From contig OV277859.1 of NCBI GenBank assembly GCA_922989275.2, positions 89,214,198 to 89,278,197 on the forward strand: a stretch of 64,000 nt of DNA, written 5' to 3'. Both the position numbers and the translations under genes were made by a program. This DNA comes from Gari tellinella. Its lineage: Eukaryota > Mollusca > Bivalvia > Cardiida > Psammobiidae. This document shows, piece by piece, positions 42,925 through 55,095 of the stretch (within the stretch, counting starts at the first letter, position 1; every line of letters starts with the position of its first letter). Under the pieces are notes generated by a model, which searched no databases, had not been told where the DNA came from, and saw only the letters and a program-made list of their open reading frames with translations.

Positions 42925-43572
42925 TAAGCATAGTTGATACATTTTAAGAGAGGATGCAGCTTAAGGCGAGGGCGAAAGTCATGAGAACCCCCACCCCCTT
43001 ATGATATATCTCTTTGACAGGCATGAAGCGATCTCCTTGCTTTTAAAGATCTCCATTCCACCCCATTTGGTGTGGCGTTTGCTTATGAGAGGTTATACTG
43101 TAGGTCCCCATACAATTAACTTAATTATAAAATAAACTAATTTGAAGGTCGACAATTTCAAGATCAAAAAGTTCATCTTATCGCGTACTAACAATGTAGG
43201 TCATTTCAAGATCAAAAAGTTCATTTTATCGTATAAACAACTTCATTTTAGTGTAAAGGTATAACTATATATTGGTGGATAGGGATTTCATTTAAGATAT
43301 ATGTAAATCAGTTTATTTAATTGTTACCTGTTCATTTCAATTATGGATGGGATTCATACGGCGTGAATGTTTAACTCATCCACTGCCTTGCTCCGAGTGC
43401 AATGTTTATTTGCAAACATATTGGACCATTTTTCTTTATTTCCAAAAATAATCTTTCTAAAGTAAAAAAGTCTAAACTTTACATGTGTGAAACGAAACTT
43501 TGATACGCGAACCTTAAAGCTGATGACGTCATGACAGTGAGGTGTTGACCCTTACTGTGTCGGAAACAAGTA
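42925..43572. other. Intergenic, nothing recognised
   Basis: A short direct repeat TTTCAAGATCAAAAAGTTCA occurs at about 43157 and 43203. No gene. Confidence 0.45.
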
Positions 43573-45430
43573 CAGTGCTCCCTCTCTACAACAACACCCA
43601 ATGGGCGACAAAGAGTGTATGCGATGTTCGGGGGTAAATTGGCTTACATTTGCAAACAGCTTGAAACCAGATCAGACGCCGCGTTACGTACAATGGAAGA
43701 CAAAGAGTGTATGTGATGTTCGGGGGTAAATTGGCTTACATTTGCAAACAGCTTGAAACCAGATCAGACGCCGCGTTACGTACAATGGAAGACAAAGAGT
43801 GGATGTGATGTTCGGGGGTAAATTGGCTTACATTTGCAAACAGCTTGAAACCAGATCAGACGCCGCGTTACGTACAATGGAAGACAAAGAGTGTGTGTGA
43901 TGTTCGGGGGTAAATTGGCTTACATTTGCAAACAGCTTGAAACCAGATCAGACGCCGCGTTACGTACAATGGGCGACAAAGAGTGTATGTGATGTTCGGG
44001 GGTAAATTGGCTTACATTTGCAAACAGCTTGAAACCAGATCAGACGCCGCGTTACGTACAATGGAAGACAAAGAGTGGATGTGATGTTCGGGGGTAAATT
44101 GGCTTACATTTGCAAACAGCTTGAAACCAGATCAGACGCCGCGTTACGTACAATGGAAGACAAAGAGTGTATGCGATGTTCGGGGGTAAATTGGCTTACA
44201 TTTGCAAACAGCTTGAAACCAGATCAGACGCCGCGTTACGTACAATGGAAGACAAAGAGTGGATGTGATGTTCGGGGGTAAATTGGCTTACATTTGCAAA
44301 CAGCTTGAAACCAGATCAGACGCCGCGTTACGTACAATGGAAGACAAAGAGTGGATGTGATGTTCGGGGGTAAATTGGCTTACATTTGCAAACAGCTTGA
44401 AACCAGATCAGACGCCGCGTTACGTACAATGGGCGACAAAGAGTGTATGTGATGTTCGGGGGTAAATTGGCTTACATTTGCAAACAGCTTGAAACCAGAT
44501 CAGACGCCGCGTTACGTACAATGGAAGACAAAGAGTGGATGTGATGTTCGGGGGTAAATTGGCTTACATTTGCAAACAGCTGGAAACCAGATCAGACGCC
44601 GCGTTACGTACAATGGGCGACAAAGAGTGTATGTGATGTTCGGGGGTAAATTGGCTTACATTTGCAAACAGCTTGAAACCAGATCAGACGCCGCGTTACG
44701 TACAATGGGCGACAAAGAGTGTATGTGATGTTCGGGGGTAAATTGGCTTACATTTGCAAACAGCTTGAAACCAGATCAGACGCCGCGTTACGTACAATGG
44801 AAGACAAAGAGTGGATGTGATGTTCGGGGGTAAATTGGCTTACATTTGCAAACAGCTTGAAACCAGATCAGACGCCGCGTTACGTACAATGGAAGACAAA
44901 GAGTGTATGCGATGTTCGGGGGTAAATTGGCTTACATTTGCAAACAGCTTGAAACCAGATCAGACGCCGCGTTACGTACAATGGAAGACAAAGAGTGGAT
45001 GTGATGTTCGGGGGTAAATTGGCTTACATTTGCAAACAGCTGGAAACCAGATCAGACGCCGCGTTACGTACAATGGAAGACAAAGAGTGTATGTGATGTT
45101 CGGGGGGTAAATTGGCTTACATTTGCAAACAGCTGGAAACCAGATCAGACGCCGCGTTACGTACAATGGGCGACAAAGAGTGTATGTGATGTTCGGGGGT
45201 AAATTGGCTTACATTTGCAAACAGCTGGAAACCAGATCAGACGCCGCGTTACGTACAATGGAAGACAAAGAGTGTATGTGATGTTCGGGGGGTAAATTGG
45301 CTTACATTTGCAAACAGCTTGAAACCAGATCAGACGCCGCGTTACGTACAATGGGCGACAAAGAGTGTATGTGATGTTCGGGGGGTAAATTGGCTTACAT
45401 TTGCAAACAGCTGGAAACCAGATCAGACGC
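43573..45430. repeat. 92-bp satellite, 20 units, derived from family A MITE left half
   Basis: It starts with the normal MITE left end (CAGTGCTCCCTCTCTAC). From about 43589 the unit containing GACAAAGAGTG, GATGTTCGGGGGTAAATTGG and CAAACAGCTTGAAACCAGAT repeats every 92 bp (93 where there are six G). Unit variants differ at GAAGAC/GGCGAC, GTGTATG/GTGGATG, TGTGATG/TGCGATG and GCTTG/GCTGG. The segment 44075-44281 equals 44811-45017, 8 units (736 bp) apart. Confidence 0.95.
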
Positions 45431-45672
45431 GATGTTGTAAGGTGTTACTGTACTTTGAAAACATGTATGAGAGTGCTCCTGAGGAGCTATCTGATCTGGG
45501 TGAAACATCCGTGCCGACCCGGGGGTAAATTGACTCACATTTGCAAACAGCTGGAAACCAGATCAGACGCGATGTTGTAAGGTGTACTTTGAAAACATGT
45601 AGATACTTATGAGAGTGCTCCCGAGGAGCTATCTGATCTGGGTGTAACCGGGGTTCTTATAAAGAAACATCC
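45431..45672. repeat. Two degenerate longer units after the satellite
   Basis: CAGATCAGACGCGATGTTGT at about 45420 and 45560, each followed by TGAAAACATGTA, GAGAGTGCTCC and GAGGAGCTATCTGATCTGGG, a different core right arm. Confidence 0.7.
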
Positions 45673-45902
45673 GTGCCGACCCGGGTCGCCAGGTTCGCGG
45701 TCGTGCACTCTACCATGTCGCAATTAAAGCACGCTTGTACAGCAAGGCCGAACAAGTGATGATAACACACACTCTGTGACATACTCCCTTGACACTTTGA
45801 AATTCGTCACGACTTTCTATATGGGTATGAGAACAACAGTAGTCTAACTCGGAGCATATATAGTCACAGAAACCACGTTGGGCGCCAAACGTAACTTGGT
45901 TA

Positions 45903-45990
45903 AATAGTTGCGACTCAATTGGGACTCAAACCAAGGACCTCTGGTTTATCATGCCCACGTCCTGACCACTGAGCTACCGAGTCACCCAGC
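45903..45990 (-). mobile_element. tRNA-like sequence (tRNA pseudogene or SINE head)
   Basis: On the minus strand the A box is TAGCTCAGTGGTCAGGAC and the B box GGTTTGAGTCCC. GACTCGG can pair with TTGAGTC as an acceptor stem with wobble pairs. The anticodon stem is poor, so function is doubtful. Confidence 0.4.
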
Positions 45991-45999
45991 AAAGCCATT

Positions 46000-46532
46000 T
46001 AATCAACTCACCATAATTACCCGGTTACAAGGGTCTACACGATAAACTCGTTGCATGCTAGTGGCGGAAATATGTGCCACAATAATTACCTTTGCCAACA
46101 GTTTAGATCCAGATGAGACGCGCCATCAGAATCCAAACAGATTGACACTCAGACACTGTTTCAAAATTGAAATTAGAAAACTCTATGTTTAGAACATCAG
46201 CAGCCGACAATAAATTGTTGCAGACGAAAAAATGTAAAAAAAACCACAAAAAACGCATGAAAAGGGGCCAATAAATGTGTGAAACTTATAATAGTGTATC
46301 CATTGATTGTGACAGAACGGAAAACGTTTGCCGACTTTTATTGATGCGCCATAGGACGCCCTTGTATAGATAGATTTTATTCAAATGGCAGGGCGGAGCT
46401 AATCTTTGGCAAATATAATCTAATTTACTTTTGATTTTAGGGCTGAAAGGTATAGTTCCGTATTATATCGTTATTGTCCGATACTTTCAACTTGAAGAAA
46501 GTGTGCCAATATCCACGTGCGATTGGTATATG
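46000..46532. other. Intergenic, one core remnant
   Basis: A MITE remnant (CAACAGTTTAGATCCAGATG) is at about 46097. Nothing else. Confidence 0.4.
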
Positions 46533-46790
46533 CAGTGCTCCCTCTCTGCAACATCACCCAATGGAAGATAAAGATTGCGTGTGTTGTTCGTAGAGAAGTG
46601 TTATAGGAAGAGAAATTAAGACTTGTTTAACATTTGCAAACAGCTTGAATCCAGATCACATCTTGATTCAAGCTGTTTGTCATTCTTCATTATCTTCCTT
46701 CCTGTCAAAATGTCCATTGATAGGTAACTTGTATTGAAAAAAAAACGGCAGACGACAACGGTAAATTCAGATAATAAAAGAGCGTGCTGT
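46533..46790. mobile_element. MITE family A, short-core copy
   Basis: CAGTGCTCCCTCTCTGCAAC left. The core is shortened to GCTTGAATCCAGATCACATC with complement. Right end decayed. Confidence 0.6.
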
Positions 46791-46910
46791 CGGCCCCAAA
46801 ATTGAAAGGCAAAGGTCCGTATCGAAATTCCGCCCTGCCAGGTCAATAAAATCGATCTACATTGTATAAACACGTTCAACAACACAAACACCTCTCATGA
46901 AATTAGAATA

Positions 46911-47376
46911 CAGTAAATCGTCTCTGTAACGACCTATGAAATGTGTTACTAAGTTATAGGCGTTTAAGGAAGGTGACTGCTGAAAGCTAGTGGAATGTAA
47001 AACAGAAAGCTCCTTAACACTTTCACTCTCAATGACGCTTAAAAAACGCATTTGCAAACAGTATGGATCCTGATCAGACGCCGCATAACGCGGCGTCTGA
47101 TCGGGAACCAAACTGTTTGACACTCGTATCGATATGTTTTAAGTCATTCTACAATGAATCTGACCTGGAAACGATCTTGCAAACAACAAATATTGAAGCA
47201 GACGACAACGAAACGGTGAAGGGGTAAACACTCACGAACGAGTTGGGATTGAACGGGTTACAGAAAGCTTCTTTAGGAACTTTCTGTTTTACGTTCTGCT
47301 TGTTGTCAGTGGTCACCTGTCGTTTATACAACCTATAAGCTTTCTTTTAATGGTCATAATTGAGGTTTTTATACTG
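46911..47376. mobile_element. MITE family E split by inverted family B
   Basis: CAGTAAATCGTCTCTGTAAC left, AATTGAGGTTTTTATACTG right. Family B (about 47014-47228) is inserted at a TTAA in the hairpin core, between CAGAAAGCTCC and the resumed ACAGAAAGCTTCTTTAGG. Confidence 0.7.
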
Positions 47377-47598
47377 TATCTATTAAAATGCGCTGAATCG
47401 AGGAGGTCATTTAAGTCAATTTGAAAGTAAAGCAGAGAACATATTCTTTAGGGTTTTTCTGTTTTGCTTTCATCTTGCGTAAAGCAGTCACCTGCCTGAA
47501 ATACAAATGGGTATTAGAGATAAGCTATGTTAGCTATAGAAGAAAATGGCAAGATGTCTAATCCATTGTCTGTGTCAAAACTGAAAATATCTGCCCCC

Positions 47599-47814
47599 TT
47601 AACCCTTATCCTGCGGTGAAATCGTCTGCTTCGAAATTATCGTTCTTAAAAAATTGTTGTAACTAGATTTATACAATTTTCTAAGTAAAGAAATTTAAAA
47701 TCGAGTGACAAACAGTTTGGATCCAGATCGAACGCCGCATTACGCGGCGTCTGATCTGGATCTAAATTGTTTGCAAAAAAGCAGTAAAGTCGCTATCAGC
47801 AGGCAAAGGGTTAA
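47599..47814. mobile_element. MITE subfamily B', copy 2
   Basis: TTAACCCTTATCCTGCGG to AGGCAAAGGGTTAA. Core GGATCCAGATCGAACGCCGC with complement. Confidence 0.75.
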
Positions 47815-48088
47815 TTTTTATTATTAAAAAATGAGCAAGAGTTGCATAATGGGTTGACACTGAATGAACGTTGAACTTTATTATTCTAACGCTAATTAGA
47901 ATGCAAGATTATTACCAACAAGGGTGTTTTTATTTAACAGTTGAATTGTAAAACCATAATGTGTTTGCCACGCAATGATACCGTATCCCAAGGTGCTCTT
48001 TCGAAAAACACTTGGCCTCCAAATGAGCGGGGCCACAGATTTATATGAAATAAATATCGTCACACCTCCTAAACGAATACATTGTATA

Positions 48089-48349
48089 CAGTAAAACCTC
48101 TCTTACGACCACTAAAACGAAGGCTTATTGACTACATATAAGTCAGGTGACAGCTTAAACCATTAAAACGAAGGTTTTTTGATTACATAAAAGTCAGACC
48201 TGTGACAGCTTAAAGCAAGGTGACAGTAAAACAGAAAGCTCCCTAAAGGAGCTTTCTGTTTTACTGTAACCTTGCTTTTAGCAGTCACATGTCGTAAGTA
48301 TCATATATAAATAACAAAATTTAGTGATCGTAGTAGAGAGTTTTGATTG
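48089..48349. mobile_element. MITE family E, copy with duplicated left arm
   Basis: CAGTAAAACCTCTCTTACGA left. A segment ACCATTAAAACGAAGG is repeated. Core AAAGCAAGGTGACAGTAAAA to complement; right end feeds into the 42-bp array. Confidence 0.7.
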
Positions 48350-48693
48350 AAATTAACTAAACTTAAGTGATCGTAATATAGAGGTTTTACTGTAATTAAC
48401 TAAATTTAGTGATCGTAATATAGAGGTTTTACTGTAATTAACTAAATTTAGTTATCATAATATAGAGGTTTTACTGTAATTAACTAAATTTAGTGATCGT
48501 AATATAGAGGTTTTACTGAAATTAACTAAATTTAGTGATCGTAATATAGAGGTTTTACTGAAATTAACTAAATTTAGTGATCGTAATATAGAGGTTTTAC
48601 TGTAATTAACTAAATTTAGTGATCGTAATAAAAATTATAGAGGTTTTACTGTAAATAACTTCATTTAGTGATCGTAATAGAGAGGTTTTACTG
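48350..48693. repeat. 42-bp tandem array of the family E right end, ~8 units
   Basis: The unit contains AATTAACTAAATTTAGTGAT and CGTAATATAGAGGTTTTACT. Each unit is the last ~28 bp of the MITE plus ~14 bp of flank. Confidence 0.9.
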
Positions 48694-48714
48694 GGATTGT
48701 CGACTGGAAAATTT

Positions 48715-48836
48715 GTCGTCTGCAACACTTCTCAAAGTTGACATCTGTTTTCAAAACATATCAGATTTTAAAATAGTTTGGATCCAGATGGTACGACGAC
48801 GGTTACTCGGCATCTCATCTGGATAGAAACTACGTA
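48715..48836. mobile_element. MITE core fragment
   Basis: ATAGTTTGGATCCAGATGGT and CATCTCATCTGGATAGAAAC arms, with GTCGTCTGCAACACTTCTCA on the left as in family B. Confidence 0.5.
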
Positions 48837-48838
48837 CA

Positions 48839-49035
48839 GTGGAGAAAACGTTATTCAAACGCAAATCGCTAAAATGTACGAAATTACAATTTGTGGACAT
48901 TTCAAATTAGTGTACGTTAATCTGAGTGGCAAACAGTTTGGAGCCTGATCAGACGCCGGGTTTACTGTTTGCAATGGAAATAATAGTTTTAGCGTAAAAG
49001 CGTTAATTGGGAATGAATAACGTTTTCTCCAATAT
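48839..49035. mobile_element. MITE family F, core right arm deleted
   Basis: CAGTGGAGAAAACGTTATTC left, GAATAACGTTTTCTCCAAT right. GATCAGACGCCGGG is joined directly to TTTACTGTTTGC. Confidence 0.7.
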
Positions 49036-50485
49036 ATCAAGCTGTACACGTAGATAGTATTTTACGACAAGTGTAACCTCATCAACTAGTGCTATTAGCT
49101 TATTGCACCAATAATGTCATCGCAGTACTCAAGTTTACTATAAACTCAATTTTATGAACTGCCCCGGTTCATAAATTACACGAGCAGCAAAGGCGTCAAA
49201 TAAGATACATAAATAAGTAATAAATAATATCAAAATAGGGTGTGTCAGTGAGGTTTTATATAGATTGCAAGTATAGTCCGAACATATTCACCTGACGTTG
49301 AACTTTATGCATGAATAAATTAAAGCGAAATGACGCAGTACAAATTAATAATCGCCAGCGATCCGTATACTGCCAGGAAGGTTGGACAAATTACGTGAAT
49401 CTTGTTAGTTGTTACACTTGTGATCTTATATGGATTAAAAATCCCACTTTGATCAAGTTGAAAAAGTTGAAGTTGTTGATAAAATACTATTCCCGAGATC
49501 GTTTCTACTAAAAAGTTTCGTTTTAGAGGGAATCCTAGTTTCCTAAAGTATACGTATTTTTTAACAGATAAATATGCAATTTTGTATATACATCACTTGG
49601 GCATATTTCTGCCTAAATGCATACATAAATATACACTGGTTTTAAAGTTTTGAGTATTTTAATAAAGAATCCCAAAATCCGTTTGACCATGAAATCTTTT
49701 TGCACTGTTTAAGCATAGTCTAAACAATCATGCAGCTGTTTTATTCTCCACTTGTATATGTATCAGTTGTCACAGAAACCAACAAATATACTACTGTACA
49801 TGCCAATTGAGTATACTAAGTCGTCTCATTTTTCTAAAGAATTTATTACAAATTGCCTGTCATTTGATCGTATTTCAACATGCTTGTCAGTGCATATTGC
49901 ACCAATGGCGGTTATGAAACGCTACACATTTTTAATTTAATATCACACGTCGTCAGATTATTCTTGTCAATCATTTTAATGTGTACCGTTTATTTCATAA
50001 CAAATTAATCAGTACAGTTTAATATCCATGTTGGAACCATATTTTATTTTTGTTTTAAAACAGAACATTTATCCCGACATTGCCAACTCATGTCATGCAC
50101 AACTGCTGTGATAGAAATAACATTGATATGTTACGTGTTTTTTTTTTTTCATTTAAAATAGTAAAAGTGGTTTAATAACCGATAAAACAAAATGAAATTA
50201 CATTAAACATGTAGACAATAAAATAAATCAAAATAAATTCGTGTAATGTTTGATTGAGTATCAAAGGCGAGAAATGTGGACAGACGCCAAATCTCTGAAC
50301 AGTGACAAAAAAATAGCTTAATCATGCGCGCCAAGTGTAAAGAAAATTCAATAACATGGGCAAACGGGTTTCCGATTGCTTCAAACTCCTGACTATTTTT
50401 AGAACAAATTTTGGAACTGTTATGAAAACCAGAAAGGGTAATCAAATATTACAAATTTCATCTCCTGCAAGGAACATACTTCGAC
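49036..50485. other. Intergenic, nothing recognised
   Basis: AT-rich. Short ORFs have no recognisable domain. Confidence 0.4.
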
Positions 50486-50950
50486 GCAAAACCTTAACCC
50501 TAGGGGTCAAGGTCACCTAACAGCAGTGCATCATGGTCTACTTATTTAGGTGCATCAGCAAAGGAGGTTTGGTGACCATAGGTGCAGTCGTTTGCTCTGT
50601 ACAGACTTTAACACAAACCCCTAACGTTGAGGCTAGAGGTCAAGGTCACCAAACTGCAATGCATTGTGGTCTACTCATAGAGGCACATCAGCATATGAAG
50701 TTTCGTGACGGTAGTAGCAGTTATTTGCTCAGTACATACTTTAATACAAAACTCTTAGATGCACCATAGGGGTCAAGGCCACCAAACTGCAGTACTTCCG
50801 GGTCTACTCATTGAGGCACATTAGCATAATTTATGAAGTTTCGTGACCGTAGGTACAGTCAATTGCTCAGAACAGACTTTCATGCAAAACTTTAACAAGA
50901 ACTCTAGAGGTAACTTTAGTCCACCAAAATACATGGCAATGTGGTCTACT
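50486..50950. repeat. Diverged ~147-bp tandem repeat, about three units
   Basis: GGTCAAGGTCACC, GTGGTCTACTCAT and GAAGTTTCGTGAC blocks recur in order at about 50505, 50637 and 50770. Dispersed single copies occur at about 53630 and 61440. Confidence 0.65.
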
Positions 50951-52091
50951 AGTTTAATAATATTTTATTGTTCAATTAGTTTACATATTCACACAAGCAT
51001 CATGTAATTTGTTTAATATAAACAAAAGGGTTGGGCCACAAGTTATTGCAACATTAGATTCGGCCCTTCCCATGCTGTCACAAAATGTCGGTAAACAATA
51101 TAAATGTTACTTTCTTTCGATATTCTGTCTTCAATTGGTAAAAAGGAAATTCCGAATGGAGACAATAATGATATTGAGACAGAAAGGAGCTTCGTTGAAT
51201 TGAAACATTTGTTTGACAATAAAATTAAATAAGAATAAGGTAACTGTAAAAAGGGAGAAAAACGACCAAAATTGCTTACAATTTTTCTCCCATTCCCAAC
51301 TCTGCATTTTGATCCCAGGATCCCCACCCAAACTCACTATTATTCAAACCATTAACAAGTACATTCGTCAAATAGCATTAAAATAAACATGGGGTCTCTG
51401 TTCTAACAACTGTTAGTATCCAATAGTAATCTAAAATACAGAAGTTTGCACATGTATAGAATTAACTGACACATCGTTGTGTGGACTTATAAACCTTTGA
51501 ATTTCAAAAAATAAAAATCCATTTTCTTCCAACGTTAGTTCATCAATACCAAACAACACCTTTTTAAAGCTAAGAGGCAGAAATTTACGTGTTTTTCGAA
51601 ACAGCTGAATCCTTTGGTCATTAAAAAGTTTACAAATAAAAAAGAAATGTTCACATAGGTCACTGCAGAGGGATTACTAGTAGATAGTGTTTACTTTCGT
51701 ACTGCCTATTTCACACGTGTAAACAGTAACTATTACTTTGGCATTGTGTTTAAGTTAATGCAGCATAGGAAAGCTTACTGTTTTCATCAGAAAAGGGTGC
51801 ACTTTGGATATATACATTTTGTCTTGAAGCTGTGCAGTTCTGCTATCTACAAGAGTTTGTATTTCGGAGTTGAGTTCATGAATGATATCAGATTTAAGTG
51901 CAAGCACAAGCACAGGAGCCAATATGTTAGCTATCTCAGCAAGTGAAATTGATCCCTGGGACTGTAAGGTATTTACTTACTGTGTTGGCGGTCTTTTTGA
52001 TTTGTAAGGTTTTGGAACAGGGATTATATTTTATGTACAGGTTACAGGTTTGGAAGGAAGGTATGGAGAGGAAAGGATTGAGAGTTAATGA
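50951..52091. other. Intergenic, nothing recognised
   Basis: No supported gene or repeat. Confidence 0.35.
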
Positions 52092-52935
52092 ACCGGTGTA
52101 GGCAGCAATAGCATCCACTGCAACGGCTGCAAACACTGGGTGCACAAGAAATGCAGTGGACTCAAGCGTCTGACGGAGGACCCAAACTACAGGTGCGCTA
52201 GATGCCAAGGTACTGCACGGCCCATAGATGGTAGACCCCAAACTGATGTTCAGGTCGGAACTGAGAAACTGGAAGTGGTGGCACTCTTCTGTTACCTAGG
52301 GGACATGCTCTCTGCATCCGGTGGCTGTGAACTCGCAACTACAACGCGTGTGAAAACAGCATGGAAGAAATTCAAGGAGCTGCTACCAGTCCTTTCATCC
52401 CGCCACCTCTCCTACCAGACCCGCGGTCGCGTGTACAACTCCTGCGTGCGGAATGCAATGCTCCATGCAAGTGAGACCTGGCCCTTGACAAGTCCAAATC
52501 TCCAGCGTTTAAAGCGCAATGACAGAGCCATGATCAGACAGATCTGCAATATAAAGCCGGAGGATGTGGCTACTGTTACGTCAGATCAGCTGTTGGTGAA
52601 ACTTGGCCTTGATGACTTGACTATCATCCTGAGGGAGAAAAGGCTTCGCTGGTTTGGACATGTTAATCGCTCCAGCGGTGCAATCAAGGAGGTCTGGGAC
52701 ATGCAGATTGAGGGAAGACGTAGGCCAGGACGGCCCAAAATGACATGGAAGACATTGGCACAGAGAGACAGACGAGAGTGGAAGCTCTCAGAAGTCGACC
52801 CTTGTGATAGGGATGTGTGGAGATCTAATGTGAGATCTGCTATGCGTGCAGCCAGCCAGCTGCCTGGAAGGGGACCCACTGATGTGGATGACGCTCCTGC
52901 ACCTGCACGTTAATCTAAACACCGATGATGATGAT
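52092..52935 (+). mobile_element. 5'-truncated non-LTR retrotransposon, intact C-terminal ORF
   Basis: An open frame from 52092 to the stop at 52913 encodes about 273 aa without an initiating ATG at its beginning. It opens with a zinc-finger-like stretch (CNGCKHWVHKKCSG, then CARCQ), followed by the post-reverse-transcriptase region typical of animal endonuclease-reverse transcriptases: FCYLGDMLSASGGCE, SCVRNAMLHASETWPLT, REKRLRWFGHVNRS and RRRPGRPKMTWK. Upstream frames are closed by TGA at 52089, so the reverse transcriptase and endonuclease domains are missing. The ORF is followed by a short GAT repeat (52924-52938), a tail type seen in RTE-like and related elements. The intact frame suggests a fairly recent insertion. 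It is not a host gene. Confidence 0.8.
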
Positions 52936-52938
52936 GAT

Positions 52939-54046
52939 ACACTGTTCGTCTTTATAGGTGAATATAGGAGATAAGAGTGAGGTTGGGCGCCCCTAAACCC
53001 AGTAGTTGTTAATGGTTAATTTATAATTAATTATCGATTGCTACTGACCGTGCCAAGGCGGGCTCCTATATTCACTTTGCTTTATGTTTGTCTTGTGTGT
53101 TGTTTTCTATTTAGTGTGTAGATGAAGGAATGGTATTGCGTGTGTGTGTTTGTTATGGTATGACTGTGTGTGTGTTCTGCTTGAGAGGTGGGTGTATTGT
53201 TTGTGTTGCGTTTCCTGCTTGAGTCTTTCGTATTTATTTGTCTATGATTGTGGTTGTGGGTGGGGTATTTTCTAGTAGATTTATTTTTGAAGAATGTTCT
53301 TGGAGTTTTCACTAGGATCAGTAAGCTCAGAATCCTTTTGGTCATAAACAAATTTATGCTTTTTATTATCAGGTGTATCGATTCCTTTTACGGGGTCGTC
53401 CTTTTTGCCTCGTCATCAACAATGGCTACCACTGCACTATAGTAACTTCAGTTCATGCGTGTTTGCGTTAACTGTTACCTTTACATTTGTTGAAATATAT
53501 AACCTCCTGCCTTACATCACAATTTTTATCAAAATAACGTCGAACCGTGTTGATAGTGGAAAATAATTCACATAGTTTTAAGAGCTCCGAAAGAAACCGC
53601 CATATATGATTGCAACCGGAAGAGCACATTCTGTGGTCTACTAATTGAGGTGCATCAGCATATGAAGTTTCGTGACCCTTGGTGCAGTCGTTTGCTCAGA
53701 ACTGACTTTAAAGCAAAACCTTAACTTTGACCTAAGAGGTCAAAGGTCAGAATGCTTCCTATAGGAGTATTCTGTTTCCATGCTTTCAAAATGTTCACCT
53801 GTCCTCAACACTAGAAAAGGCTGTTAAGAAGGGGTGGGGATGTAAGGATAAGTATGACTAGTATTGGGGCATCCACTTTTTTTTCAAACATACAAAAATA
53901 CACACATTTGTAATCATGGTATTCATGATTTTATTTGCAATAAATAAGAATGCTTTATTTACAATGTAAAAGCATTTGTACAATTCATTCTACTCAGTTT
54001 ACAACACATCAAAGTAGCTTAGTACATATTCTTATACACAATTAAC
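52939..54046. other. Intergenic; repeat fragments
   Basis: A TGTG-rich stretch is at 53090-53220. A copy of the 50.5-kb repeat is at about 53635-53745, and a family D-like hairpin remnant at 53749-53850. Confidence 0.4.
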
Positions 54047-54275
54047 ACATACAACCCTAACAACCAGTATACTTGTCATTAACAACAGTGTACCTGTGAA
54101 GAGTACACTCGTCCTATGCAAACAGTGTAGACCAAGATCAGAGGGCTCCTTAAGGAGTCCTCTAATCAGGGCCTGCACTGTTTGTCTTCTTATACTGTTA
54201 AAACACCACTAAATAGGTGAGAATGGATTGGACTCATTCCAAAAATGGAATTGCATGAAGTAACTCCATCACTCC
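54047..54275. mobile_element. MITE family C, copy
   Basis: ACAACCCTAACAACCAGTAT left. Core GATCAGAGGGCTCCTTAAGG to CTCTAATCAGGGCCTGCACT. Confidence 0.65.
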
Positions 54276-54318
54276 CGAAGCTTCAATAGCAATCTCCAAT
54301 TCCAATTAAGTTTTGACT

Positions 54319-54515
54319 ACAGTAAAAGCTTGATACTACGAACTCGCGTTAGTTCGAACATACCCATATTTCAAAGTTAAAACCTGGCTTAGCCATGTTT
54401 TATCTTTGAAATAAGGGTATGTCGACTTAAACGAGATTGACTTATCAAAATTTAACTTACGAAATACCAGTAAGGTCGATTTAAGTGCATTCGTAATATC
54501 GGATTTTAACTGTAC
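54319..54515. mobile_element. MITE family M, copy 2
   Basis: ACAGTAAAAGCTTGATACTA left, GATTTTAACTGTAC right. Inner CATACCCATATTTCAAAG pairs with CTTTGAAATAAGGGTATG. Confidence 0.6.
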
Positions 54516-54706
54516 TTTGAACTGTTTTTGTGTTGTTTTTTTTTTTAAAATTATTGCAAAGTGACAAATAGTGCAGGCCCTGCTCATCAGGACAAGTGTA
54601 TTCTTCACTGGTACTCTGTTTGTAAAGGATTAGTACACATGTCACTATGGTTCCACTAGATTTATACATGATTCCTCAAGTTATCAACTTTTATAAACCA
54701 TAACAT

Positions 54707-54853
54707 GGTCTAAGGTTATAAAGCTTTTTAGTTGAGTCTATAGTCATTCTCAAGCATTTGATAGGTCAGATTTGAGCCTAGGCTCAAATCTGACCAATCA
54801 AATGCTTGAGAACAAACTCAGACTCAGCTCAAACCCCTTATAACCTTGGACCT
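54707..54853. mobile_element. Palindromic MITE family K, best copy
   Basis: Nearly the full 147 bp is self-complementary: GGTCTAAGGTTATAAAGC left, ACCTTGGACC right, centre TTTGAGCCTAGGCTCAAA. Confidence 0.75.
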
Positions 54854-55003
54854 TAGACAATCAAGTATTGCACACAGTCGTTTTACTGAGATCAGATATG
54901 ACATTGACCATAGCATACACTGTCAACAGCAATTAAAACGAATCTCAGGGTTTAAAACTTCAGTACAACTTGTGATGTTAGTATCAACTACTACAGTATT
55001 GGA

Positions 55004-55095
55004 GATACAGTTGAACTTTAGCCACGTTTTATCTTTGAAATAAGGGTATGTTTGACTTTGACCTAACCAATTTCAAGATATCGAAGTTCAACTGT
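55004..55095. mobile_element. MITE family M, short copy
   Basis: TACAGTTGAACTTTAG and GAAGTTCAACTGTA ends, inner CTTTGAAATAAGGGTATG. Confidence 0.55.

Noticed and set aside
44075..45017. Two identical 68-aa open frames (44075-44281 and 44811-45017)
   Set aside because: They are products of the 92-bp satellite duplication, with no domain and no promoter.
43573..45430. Regular direct repeats resembling a CRISPR array
   Set aside because: Units are contiguous without unique spacers, derive from a MITE, and the genome is eukaryotic.
49311..49511. 66-aa ORF in the empty 49-50 kb stretch
   Set aside because: No domain, no splice or promoter context.
52140..52913. Host PHD-finger protein gene
   Set aside because: The zinc-finger-like stretch is followed by post-RT retrotransposon sequence in the same frame, and there is no ATG or upstream exon.
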